Positions 27,472 through 34,673 of a stretch of DNA of 64,000 nucleotides are shown here, piece after piece. Source of the stretch: Sphingomonas sp. Leaf17 (GTDB lineage: Bacteria; Pseudomonadota; Alphaproteobacteria; Sphingomonadales; Sphingomonadaceae); contig NZ_LMKL01000001.1 of assembly GCF_001421505.1 (NCBI RefSeq), positions 372,001-436,000 of the forward strand, read 5' to 3'. Below the pieces are notes generated by a model. The model was given only the letters and a program-made list of their open reading frames with translations, had not been told where the DNA came from and made no database searches. Position numbers and translations under genes: made by a program. Numbering within the stretch: position 1 is the stretch's first letter; the number at the start of each line of letters is the position of its first letter.

Positions 27472-30140
27472 GGTCCCCTTGCCACCATCGCCCATATTCG
27501 CGACACCTCCTGCCGCGTCGATTCCAGCGTGGCAACCACCGCGTCCCAATCGGCCAGTCCCAGCGCGCGCGCGATCAGGACGCGGGTGGCGGGCGTCGGC
27601 GGCTGCGCATCGGGTGCGACGAGGCGCAGCGTCACCAGCAGCCGGGTCAGCACCGCATGGGCGGCCACCAGCGTCGGCGGCAGCAGCCCGGCCGACACCA
27701 GCGCGTCGATCGCCCGGCCCAGATGCGGGTCGAAGCCGGCGCGATGCGTCAGCTGGACGACATGGACCGCGAACTCCAGGTCGACCAGACCACCGGGCAA
27801 CAGCTTGGCATCGAGGCTGCCGAGCGGCGGCTTGTGCGCGGCCATCTCCGCCCGCATCGCCGCCGCCTCGGCCGCAACATCCCGTGCCGGTCGCGCACCG
27901 CCCAGCACGTCGTCGACGATCGCCGCCACCGCGCCCCGCGCGGCCGGCGTCCCGAACACCGGCCGCGCGCGCGTCAGCGCCATATGCTCCCACGTCCAGG
28001 CATCCGCGCGCTGATACCGCGCAAAGGAATCGAGCGACACGACCAGCGGACCTTGCGTGCCCGACGGGCGCAGCCGCGTGTCGATGTCGTAGAGCGGCCC
28101 GGCGGCGGTCGCGACCGACAATGCCGCCGTCACCCGCTGCGCCAGCCGGTTATAGTAGAGCGTCGCGCCAAGCGGCTTGGCCCCGTCCGATTCACACGCG
28201 AAATCGCCGGTGAACAGATAGATGAGATCAAGGTCCGACGCATGGCTGAGCGCCGCGCCGCCCATCCGTCCCAGCGCCAGGATCACGAACTCGCTGTCCA
28301 GCACCCGTCCATGGACCGCGGCGAAATCGTCAATCGTTGCCTGCACCAGCACCGCGATCGCCGCCTCGGCCAGCCTCGCATAGCCGCCGGCCACGTCCAG
28401 CGGGTCGGCCGTGCCGGCGACGATCTGCACGCCCAGTGCAAAGCGTTTTTCCGCCACCACGCGACGGACATGGTCGAGCAACGTCTCATAGGATTGACCG
28501 GCGTCGCCCTGCCGCATGTCCGCCGCCAGCCGCTCGACCGAAGCGACGGGGTCGAAGGCGCTGGCGTCGATCAGTCCGTCGAGCAACGCGGGGCGTCGCC
28601 CGAGCAGGTCGGCCAGCGGCGGCGCATGGCTCAGGATCGCCGCCAGGATCGTCGCCAGCCCGGGCCGTGCCTCCAGCAGGCGCAGGACGTTGATCGCGCT
28701 CGGCAACCGCTCCAGCACCCGGTCCAGCCGCACCAGCGCGGCCGCCGGGTCGGCCGCACCGCCAAGCGCGGTCATCAGATCGGGCAACACCGCCTCCAGC
28801 GCCTCCTGCGCCGCGACGCTGCGCAGCGCGGGATAGCGCCCGGTCCGCCACGCCGCGACCCGCTGACCCGCGCCTGGCGCGTCGGCAAATCCGGCGGCGG
28901 CCAGCGTCGCCTCCAGCTGCACCGGATCGCGCGACAGGCCCGGCCGCTCCTCCCCGTCCAGCGCGTCGTAGATCCGCCCGGTCGCGGTCACATGCGGTTC
29001 AAGCACTGCGAGCAGCGCGGGACCATCCGTCAGCCCGTGCAGCCGCGCCACCCGGTCGAGCGCGGCCCCCGTCGGCAGCGCGTGCGTCTGACGATCGTCG
29101 ATCATCTGCACCCGGTGCTCGATCGTTCGCAACAGGGTGTAGGCATCGGTCAGCGCCGCCGAATCGTCCGGCGCGATCCGCCCCGCCGCCGCCAGCCGCA
29201 TCAGCGCGTCGCGGGTCGCGGGCGCGCGCAGCGCCACGTCGCGGCCACCATGGATCAACTGGTGGATCTGCGCATAGAATTCGACCTCGCGGATCCCGCC
29301 GCGTCCGCGCTTCAGGTCGTAGCCCGGTCCGAACACCTGCCCCTGCGCGTGGTGGTCGCGAATCCGGCGCGATATGCCGCGAATCTCGCGCACCGCCCCG
29401 AAATCCAGCGCACGACGCCAGACGAACGGGCGCACCGCGTCAAGGAACCCCTGCCCCAGCGTGCGGTCGCCGGCGGCGGCGCGGGCGCGGATGAACGCCG
29501 CGCGTTCCCATGGCAGCGCCTGCGATTCATAATAGCTGATCGCCGCGTCCACCGGCAGCACGATCGGCGTGATTTCGGGCGAGGGCCGCAGCCGCAGGTC
29601 GACGCGCAGCACATAGCCGTCACCGTCGCGCGCCTGCAGCAGTTCGACGACCCGCTTGCCGATACGAACCGCCGCCGCCTCCGGCTCCTCGCGCGGGCGG
29701 CGCGGCAGCGTGGCCGGGTCGAACACAAGGATCGGGTCGATATCCGACGAATAATTCAGTTCGCCGCTGCCCTGTTTGCCCAGCGCGATCGCGGCAAATC
29801 CCGTCGCATCGGCATCCGGCGTCCGTTCGGCGATCGCCGCGCGGATGGCCATGTCGAGCGCGGTATCGGCAAAGTCGGTCAGTGCGGCGGTGACCTGCGT
29901 CAGGTCCAGCAGCCCCGCCAGATCGCCGATCGCGACCGTGAGCGCGACCCGCCGACGCGCCAGCCGCAGGCGGCGACCAACGGGGGCATCGGCCAGTGCC
30001 GGATCGAATATCGCAACCGCCTGCCCGGCCAGCATCGCCGTGGCGACATCCGGTTCCCGGTCGAGCAGCGTCGCGAGAAACGGAGCCTCCGCCCGCGTGC
30101 GGCGGATCGCGTCGGCGATCAGCGGATCGGGGCGTGTCAT
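27468..30140 (-). CDS. glnE: Bifunctional glutamine synthetase adenylyltransferase/deadenylyltransferase
   Basis: Nitrogen-control enzyme of 890 residues that adenylylates and deadenylylates glutamine synthetase under PII control. Two nucleotidyltransferase domains are present: the N-terminal one with GSGELNYSSDID and the C-terminal one with GGAALSHASDLDLIY. Both Asp pairs are kept, so both activities should work. Length is normal to slightly short for the family. It is divergent from the small NepR-like gene. Confidence 0.95.
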   Translation of the reverse strand: MTRPDPLIADAIRRTRAEAPFLATLLDREPDVATAMLAGQAVAIFDPALADAPVGRRLRLARRRVALTVAIGDLAGLLDLTQVTAALTDFADTALDMAIRAAIAERTPDADATGFAAIALGKQGSGELNYSSDIDPILVFDPATLPRRPREEPEAAAVRIGKRVVELLQARDGDGYVLRVDLRLRPSPEITPIVLPVDAAISYYESQALPWERAAFIRARAAAGDRTLGQGFLDAVRPFVWRRALDFGAVREIRGISRRIRDHHAQGQVFGPGYDLKRGRGGIREVEFYAQIHQLIHGGRDVALRAPATRDALMRLAAAGRIAPDDSAALTDAYTLLRTIEHRVQMIDDRQTHALPTGAALDRVARLHGLTDGPALLAVLEPHVTATGRIYDALDGEERPGLSRDPVQLEATLAAAGFADAPGAGQRVAAWRTGRYPALRSVAAQEALEAVLPDLMTALGGAADPAAALVRLDRVLERLPSAINVLRLLEARPGLATILAAILSHAPPLADLLGRRPALLDGLIDASAFDPVASVERLAADMRQGDAGQSYETLLDHVRRVVAEKRFALGVQIVAGTADPLDVAGGYARLAEAAIAVLVQATIDDFAAVHGRVLDSEFVILALGRMGGAALSHASDLDLIYLFTGDFACESDGAKPLGATLYYNRLAQRVTAALSVATAAGPLYDIDTRLRPSGTQGPLVVSLDSFARYQRADAWTWEHMALTRARPVFGTPAARGAVAAIVDDVLGGARPARDVAAEAAAMRAEMAAHKPPLGSLDAKLLPGGLVDLEFAVHVVQLTHRAGFDPHLGRAIDALVSAGLLPPTLVAAHAVLTRLLVTLRLVAPDAQPPTPATRVLIARALGLADWDAVVATLESTRQEVSRIWAMVARGP

Positions 30141-30220
30141 CGAACCCGATTCCGGGCGAGCGCGGAACTTATGTCAAGTCGAAACTGCAACATTTGCCGC
30201 GCTCGGCCGTTCTGACCGGT

Positions 30221-30403
30221 ATGACGACGTGCCCGCCTTCTCCGACCCGCAGCCCCGGCAAGGAAAGCTATGTCGTGCGTCGGCCACAGGTGGGCGACCT
30301 GCTCGGCGCGACGCTCTGCAATGCCTATGTCGCGGTCGAGGGACTGCCCGAGGACATGGCGCGTGCGATAGCCAGGCTGGACCGTCTCCCCGCTCGACAC
30401 TGA
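30221..30403 (+). CDS. Small NepR-like protein, candidate second anti-sigma factor
   Basis: A 60-residue frame convergent with ecfG. Its second half (VGDLLGATLCNAYVAVEG, then LPEDMARAIARLDRL) has the spacing of hydrophobic and charged residues of NepR: compare MGAALRSIYEKTVDETVPAEM in the NepR of this locus. A gap of about two residues is needed in the alignment. The ATG at 30221 lacks a strong ribosome binding site, and no EcfG promoter is seen. It could be a true NepR paralogue (some sphingomonads have NepR2) or a chance likeness. Confidence 0.45.
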   Translation: MTTCPPSPTRSPGKESYVVRRPQVGDLLGATLCNAYVAVEGLPEDMARAIARLDRLPARH

Positions 30404-30432
30404 CGGCGGAGCTGTACCTGAAGCACCCGCGA

Positions 30433-31068
30433 TCAACGTTCCCGGCTGAGATGCTCGACTTCACCCATGATCGTGTCGAGCACGCTGCGACTCTTGTCTA
30501 CCTCATGGCTGCGACGTGACGGCAGCGAGCCGTCATTCATCAGGGTTTCCAGCGCGACCCGCCCCCGGGCGACCCGGCTCTTGATCGTGCCGACCGCCAC
30601 GTTGCAGATTTCCGCCGCCTCCTCATAGGCGAAGCCACCGGCACCAACCAGAATCAACGCCTCGCGCTGTGGCTGCGGCAGATGCATCAGCGCGCGCTGC
30701 ATATCGCCCAGTTCGACGTGCCGGTCCTGGCTCGCCGGCGCGGCCAGAATCCGGTCGGCGACCAGATCGTCCCACTCGCCCTTGAACCGCGCCCGGCGCA
30801 TCTGCGACAGGTACAGGTTGCGCAGGATGATGAAGGTCCAGGCCCGCATGTTGGTGCCGGCCTGAAACCGCTTGCGCGCGGCCCATGCCTTCAACAACGT
30901 TTCCTGCACCAGATCATCGGCAAGATCGCGGCTGCCCGACAACGAGCGGCCGAACGCGCGCAGGTGCGGAATGACCTGTGCGAGCTGTGTCTTGAATTCG
31001 GGATCGGACAGCGAGACATGCTCGGGCACCTCGGTGCGCTCGCCGTCTTCTTGCTCCAGTTCAGTCAT
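30433..31068 (-). CDS. ecfG: EcfG-type RNA polymerase sigma factor of the general stress response
   Basis: ECF15-type sigma factor of 211 residues. Region 2 contains LRAFGRSLSGSRDLADDLVQ, the EcfG signature, and TNMRAWTFIILRNLY; region 4 has PQREALILVGAGGFAYEEAA and VGTIKSRVARGR. It has an unusual N-terminal stretch rich in Glu and a C-terminal tail of about 30 residues after region 4. EcfG recognises GGAAC-N16/17-CGTT promoters and is held by NepR until phosphorylated PhyR frees it. PhyR and NepR lie within 1.5 kb. A hairpin lies in its leader. Confidence 0.93.
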   Translation of the reverse strand: MTELEQEDGERTEVPEHVSLSDPEFKTQLAQVIPHLRAFGRSLSGSRDLADDLVQETLLKAWAARKRFQAGTNMRAWTFIILRNLYLSQMRRARFKGEWDDLVADRILAAPASQDRHVELGDMQRALMHLPQPQREALILVGAGGFAYEEAAEICNVAVGTIKSRVARGRVALETLMNDGSLPSRRSHEVDKSRSVLDTIMGEVEHLSRER

Positions 31069-31105
31069 GTAAATCCGATCAACCGGGACGGTACAAGACG
31101 CGTTG

Positions 31106-31136
31106 CGTCCGGTCGCTGCATACGCGCGACCGGACG
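31106..31136. promoter_or_regulatory. Perfect 10-bp inverted repeat in the ecfG leader
   Basis: CGTCCGGTCG (31106-31115) and CGACCGGACG (31127-31136) pair perfectly around an 11-base loop. It lies between the small membrane gene and ecfG, 38 bp upstream of the ecfG start. There is no T tract, so an mRNA-stability hairpin, an attenuating structure or a protein-binding palindrome are all possible. Confidence 0.5.
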
Positions 31137-31167
31137 AAAGCGCCAGCTTCGACGTCCCTTCAGAAAC

Positions 31168-31305
31168 TTACCGGAGCAGCAGTACCGCGAAGATCGCGAT
31201 CACGAGCACCAGCGAGATGGGCAGGATATAACGGGTCACATGGGTAGATGCCCCTGCACGCGCATCCTTGCCGTCGACATGGACGGGTGGTTCTGAGTTT
31301 GCCAT
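31168..31305 (-). CDS. Small membrane protein (45 residues) between ecfG and phyR
   Basis: Starts with ATG at 31305 and ends with TAA at 31170-31168. The N-terminal half is polar (MANSEPPVHVDGKDARAG); the C-terminal half (YILPISLVLVIAIFAVLLL) is one clear transmembrane helix ending in Arg. This single-pass tail-anchored layout is unlikely by chance. It lies on the same strand as phyR and ecfG and could be cotranscribed with either. No family is known to me; a membrane link to stress signalling is only a guess from position. Confidence 0.65.
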   Translation of the reverse strand: MANSEPPVHVDGKDARAGASTHVTRYILPISLVLVIAIFAVLLLR

Positions 31306-31351
31306 TTCTGCTCAACCCCTGAAAAGCCGTTATGGGTCCGTCATTATCGCA

Positions 31352-32155
31352 TCACACAGCCGGAACGGTCGCCTGATCGAAGAACAACGCCTGGCTGATC
31401 GCCGCCTTCACCGTCGACCGCTGGAACGGCTTGGTGATGAGGAAGGTCGGCTCGGGCCGCTCGCCGGTCAGCAGTCGTTCCGGGAAGGCGGTGATGAAGA
31501 TCACCGGCACTTCGAACTTGGCGAGGATGTCCTTCACGGCATCGATGCCCGAGCTGTCGTCGGCCAGCTGGATGTCGGCCAGCACCAGACCGGGGCGGTC
31601 CTCCATGGCCAGCGCAACCGCTTCGTCGCGGGTCACCGCCACGCCGGTCACGTCATGGCCAAGGTCACGGACGATCGTCTCGATGTCCATCGCGATGATC
31701 GGCTCGTCCTCGATGATGAGGACACGGGCGCGGGTCTGGTTCTCGATTTCCGACAGGGCCTCGGTCACCAGTTGCTCGACTTCCTGCGAATCGACCTCGA
31801 TCAGATACGCGGCGTCCTCCGGCGTGAAACCCTCCATCGCCGTCAGCAGCAGCGCCTGCCGCGACAACGGCGTCATCCGTGCCAGCCGTGCGCGGGCAAC
31901 AGCCTCCTGCCCCTCGGCCGTGCCGTCGTCGTCCTGCGCGGTTTCGTCGTAATTCGCGGAAGTCCAGATCGCCTGGAACATCCGGTACAGGCCAAGCCGC
32001 GGATCGACATCGCGCGGAAACTCCTCCGGCGCGGCCACGATCGCCTCAAGCGTCGCCCGGACATACCGGTCACCCTGCGTCTGGCTGCCGGTCAGCGCGC
32101 GGGCGTACCGCCGCAGGAAAGGGAGATGTGGTGCGAGTTTCTGTCCAAGCGACAT
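31352..32155 (-). CDS. phyR: PhyR general stress response anti-anti-sigma regulator
   Basis: Response regulator of 267 residues with the characteristic fusion of an N-terminal EcfG-like sigma domain (about 1-140) and a C-terminal receiver. The phospho-acceptor is Asp194 (VLADIQLAD); Glu149-Asp150 form the acidic pocket (LIIEDEP) and Lys242 is in ITKPF. On phosphorylation the sigma-like domain binds NepR and frees EcfG. It is divergent from nepR with a 252-bp control region. PFQRSTVK after the receiver Lys is the PhyR-family FATGUY-type switch region. Confidence 0.96.
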   Translation of the reverse strand: MSLGQKLAPHLPFLRRYARALTGSQTQGDRYVRATLEAIVAAPEEFPRDVDPRLGLYRMFQAIWTSANYDETAQDDDGTAEGQEAVARARLARMTPLSRQALLLTAMEGFTPEDAAYLIEVDSQEVEQLVTEALSEIENQTRARVLIIEDEPIIAMDIETIVRDLGHDVTGVAVTRDEAVALAMEDRPGLVLADIQLADDSSGIDAVKDILAKFEVPVIFITAFPERLLTGERPEPTFLITKPFQRSTVKAAISQALFFDQATVPAV

Positions 32156-32277
32156 GACGTACGGAGACTCCCTGGGATGTTCTTGACGACCATGTGCGCG
32201 GCACCGGCCGTGGTTTCAATGCGTTTGCAGAAAAACCGACCCCGGCATGGACCGGTGCGGATTTTTCATGTGATGCC

Positions 32278-32302
32278 GGAACCAACGAGACGCTTTTTGG
32301 TT
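32278..32302 (+). promoter_or_regulatory. Candidate EcfG promoter of nepR-phyP
   Basis: GGAAC at 32278-32282, then 16 bp, then GGTT at 32299-32302. This matches the EcfG consensus GGAAC-N16/17-CGTT except for the first base of the -10 box. It points towards nepR, whose start is about 105 bp downstream; autoregulation of this unit is known in related species. Confidence 0.5.
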
Positions 32303-32407
32303 TCACCTGCATAATTTTGTGCAACAGACGCGCAGATCACAGGTGTTTTATTGTTTGCCGTCGTGGGCCGCCGGATCGGCGGCAGCGACGCCAGGGGGAT
32401 TACCAGT

Positions 32408-32569
32408 TTGGTTCAGCAATCGACGGACCGGGCGAAGACGGGCACCAGGCCCGCAAAGGTCCAGAGCAAGGATCGCGACATGGGCGCGGCCTTGCGATCC
32501 ATCTATGAAAAGACCGTCGACGAAACCGTCCCCGCCGAAATGCTCGACCTCCTGGGCAAGCTCGATTAA
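32408..32569 (+). CDS. nepR: NepR anti-sigma factor
   Basis: Anti-sigma factor of 53 residues that sequesters EcfG. The two-helix core MGAALRSIYEKTVDETVPAE and LLGKLD at the end are the NepR signature. The start is taken as TTG at 32408 because AGGGGGA lies 8 bp upstream; an ATG at 32480 would remove the N-terminal helix flank, and earlier in-frame starts have no ribosome binding site. It is followed after 11 bp by phyP, so the two are probably cotranscribed. Confidence 0.88.
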   Translation: MVQQSTDRAKTGTRPAKVQSKDRDMGAALRSIYEKTVDETVPAEMLDLLGKLD

Positions 32570-32580
32570 CCCTTCCCGTC

Positions 32581-34164
32581 ATGACCAGTGACGCCGAACC
32601 GGGCCGTACGCCAGCCGTACCGCCGACGCTACTTGCGCGACTGCCCACCGGCGCAAAACTCTTCCTGATCCTCAGCGCCGCGCTACTGCCGCTGGCGCTG
32701 ATCGCCATCGTCGCGACGTTCCAGACCAGCCGGGTCGCCGATGCCGAGGCGCGCGCCCGCCTGCGCGTCGCCGCCGACGAGAGCGCACGCGCGATAGCCA
32801 TTGAACTGATCGGCGACATGACCTCACTGCGATCGGCCGTGAAGGCGCTGACCGCCGACCGGGGTGACGCCCCGAGTTGCGCGCGCGTTCAGGGCGTGTT
32901 CGCGCAGCAGGCGGCAACCGGCACCCGTTTCGTCATCACCGACGCCACCGGACGCGCGCTATGCGGCACCCCGCTGCCCGTCAACGTGAACCTGCCAGAT
33001 GAAGCACATCCGATCGTCGGCACCATTGCCGAGGACGACGGACTGGTACTGGGCCTCACCGGCCCGCCCGGCGCACCGCGCGCCCGTGCGTTTTTCCCGC
33101 GGTCGTTCCTTGCCAGGCTGGGCGCGCCGAGCAGCCGGGCCATCGTCTACAGCCAGACCCTGACGCTGGGCGAGAACACGCTGGTGCTGGAGGATATTCC
33201 GGGCGTCCAGCCGTTCGATCGCATGGAAACGATGCAGACCGAGATCGGCATCGCCGGCCTGACCCTGCGCACCAGCATCCGCAGCGCGCCGATCACCTCC
33301 TCGCTGGTCGTCGCGATGCTGCTGCCACTGCTGATGTGGGCCGCCGCCGTCGGGATCGGATGGTTCGTCGTCGACCACCTGCTCATCCGTCCGCTTCGCC
33401 GCCTGCGCACCGATGTCGCCAACTACACACCGGGCGAAGTGATCGACCCCGGCAAGGGTGGCGCGCTGCCGGCGCACGAGATCCGCGAACTGGGCGATAC
33501 CTTTCGCGCGATCAGCCACACCGTCGCCCTGCACGAGGCGGGTCTGGCCGAGGGACTGATCCGCCAGACCAAGCTGACGCGCGAAGTGCATCACCGCGTG
33601 AAGAACAACCTCCAGGTCATTTCCAGCCTCATCAATTTTCACTCGCGCGGCGCCCCCACGCCGGAGGCGGTCGCTGCCTATGCCTCGATCCAGCGGCGTG
33701 TCGACGCGCTGGCGGTCGTGCACCGCAACCATTTCGCCGAGATGGAGGACAATCGCGGCCTCAACCTGCGGTCGGTGCTGGGCGAACTGGCCTCCAACAT
33801 CCGCGCGACCGCGCCCGACGAGGCGCACGGCCTTGGCATCGTCCTCGATGTCGAACCCTATATGGTCAACCAGGATGTCGCGGTCGCCGTCGCATTCCTC
33901 GTGACCGAGACGATCGAACTGGCGATGAGCTGCGATCCCACCGCGCAGATCCGCGTGGCGGTGAAAAGCGGCGATGTCGAGGGTCGGGCGCTGTTGCGGG
34001 TCATATCGCGCTCGCTGGTCGAAAGCGACTCGCTGCGCGATTTCGTCCAGCGTCGCTATGGTCGCGTCATGGAGGGGCTGTCCCGCCAGTTGCGATCCAA
34101 ACTGCACCACGATCCGCTGACCGGGGCCTATGAAATCTCGGTCGCCGTCGTCGGCCACGCCTGA
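32581..34164 (+). CDS. phyP: HisKA_2-family sensor with degenerate ATPase domain, PhyP-like regulator of PhyR
   Basis: Membrane sensor of 527 residues. Two transmembrane helices (about 25-47 and 240-265) enclose a periplasmic domain; a HAMP-like linker follows. The phospho-His motif EVHHRVKNNL (His338) is intact. The catalytic domain is not: where active kinases have an Asn-rich N box, this one has FLVTETIELAMS, and no D-x-G-x-G or glycine-rich lid can be seen. In Sphingomonas sp. Fr1 the equivalent gene, phyP, encodes a negative regulator that dephosphorylates PhyR. The same role is inferred here from position, family and missing kinase residues. Confidence 0.82.
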   Translation: MTSDAEPGRTPAVPPTLLARLPTGAKLFLILSAALLPLALIAIVATFQTSRVADAEARARLRVAADESARAIAIELIGDMTSLRSAVKALTADRGDAPSCARVQGVFAQQAATGTRFVITDATGRALCGTPLPVNVNLPDEAHPIVGTIAEDDGLVLGLTGPPGAPRARAFFPRSFLARLGAPSSRAIVYSQTLTLGENTLVLEDIPGVQPFDRMETMQTEIGIAGLTLRTSIRSAPITSSLVVAMLLPLLMWAAAVGIGWFVVDHLLIRPLRRLRTDVANYTPGEVIDPGKGGALPAHEIRELGDTFRAISHTVALHEAGLAEGLIRQTKLTREVHHRVKNNLQVISSLINFHSRGAPTPEAVAAYASIQRRVDALAVVHRNHFAEMEDNRGLNLRSVLGELASNIRATAPDEAHGLGIVLDVEPYMVNQDVAVAVAFLVTETIELAMSCDPTAQIRVAVKSGDVEGRALLRVISRSLVESDSLRDFVQRRYGRVMEGLSRQLRSKLHHDPLTGAYEISVAVVGHA

Positions 34165-34187
34165 TCGCCGAAAATGCGTAGCGCGAT

Positions 34188-34212
34188 GGAACCGACTTCA
34201 ACATGCGACGTT
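34188..34212 (+). promoter_or_regulatory. Perfect EcfG-type promoter of the putative small RNA
   Basis: GGAAC at 34188-34192, exactly 16 bp, then CGTT at 34209-34212. It begins 24 bp after the phyP stop and reads away from it. No open reading frame starts behind it before a strong stem-loop; the transcript start would be expected near 34218-34220. This is the best match to the EcfG consensus that I found in the window. Confidence 0.82.
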
Positions 34213-34218
34213 TGATAC

Positions 34219-34320
34219 TTCGGATAGCGACCTTATGCCCCCCCGCTCCGCTATCCGCTCATAAGGCTCGGAAGCGCTGACCCTCCCCCCCCCCGGTGGC
34301 GCTTCCGGGCCTTTCACGTT
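34219..34320 (+). ncRNA. gsrN: Putative stress-induced small RNA with two C-rich loops (GsrN-like)
   Basis: About 100 nt behind the perfect EcfG promoter. The first stem-loop pairs CGGATAGCG (34221-34229) with CGCTATCCG (34249-34257), its loop holding seven C in a row (34238-34244). The second pairs 15 bp with one G-T wobble (34263-34277 with 34299-34313); its loop carries ten C (34285-34294). It ends in a weak T-rich tail (CTTTCACGTTT). In Caulobacter, GsrN is an EcfG-dependent RNA whose exposed C-rich loop binds G-rich leaders of stress genes. The match is in promoter, position and architecture; primary sequence homology was not tested. The second stem-loop may double as the terminator. Confidence 0.72.
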
Positions 34321-34435
34321 TCAGACAGGTGTATGCGACGATCCGTGTGGCCGCGAACAGCGGAACCATCTCGGATACGGATCATTCTGTCCGGGACTGT
34401 TCGTCATCGTGACCGAACGTGTTCAGGAGGTTCTC

Positions 34436-34570
34436 ATGCGTAAACTGGTAGCTATCGCCGTCGTCACCGGTGCCCTGTTGGTCAGCGCCTGCAACACCGT
34501 CGAGGGTGTCGGCAAGGACGTGAAGTCGGCTGGTGACACCGTCGCCAAGACCGCAGGCGACGCCAAGTAA
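34436..34570 (+). CDS. Entericidin-like small lipoprotein
   Basis: A 44-residue precursor. A signal peptide with lipobox VSAC (Cys at residue 19) is followed by NTVEGVGKDVKSAGD, the entericidin A/B pattern. It starts with ATG at 34436 behind an ideal ribosome binding site (CAGGAGG). A partial EcfG-like promoter (GGAAC at 34362-34366, 16 bp, CATT) lies upstream. Entericidin-like lipoproteins are typical members of the general stress regulon. It is followed by a strong terminator. Confidence 0.88.
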   Translation: MRKLVAIAVVTGALLVSACNTVEGVGKDVKSAGDTVAKTAGDAK

Positions 34571-34593
34571 GACGCAAGGCTGAAAGGCCAAGG

Positions 34594-34628
34594 AAAAGGG
34601 CACCAGTCGAAAGACCGGTGCCCTTTTT
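34594..34628. terminator. Intrinsic terminator after the entericidin-like gene
   Basis: GGGCACC-A-GTC and GAC-C-GGTGCCC pair around a GAAA tetraloop (34598-34623), followed by TTTTT (34624-34628) and preceded by AAAA. The A tract lets it serve the convergent tatC transcript as well. Confidence 0.92.
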
Positions 34629-34673
34629 CATGTCTGCGAACGTGCAAAGAAGACGTTTGTCGCCGATGCCAAA

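Noticed and set aside
27657..30215. Long plus-strand frame opposite glnE.
   Set aside because: Arg/Gln/His-rich shadow of glnE.
30404..30519. A plus-strand frame opposite the ecfG 3' end reads TFPAEMLDF, like the VPAEMLDLL of NepR.
   Set aside because: It is antisense to the ecfG C-terminus, has no suitable start or ribosome binding site, and the likeness is limited to about seven residues.
32160..32185. Possible EcfG promoter for phyR on the minus strand (AGAAC near the start codon).
   Set aside because: The -10 spacing and sequence do not fit and the transcript would start at the start codon.
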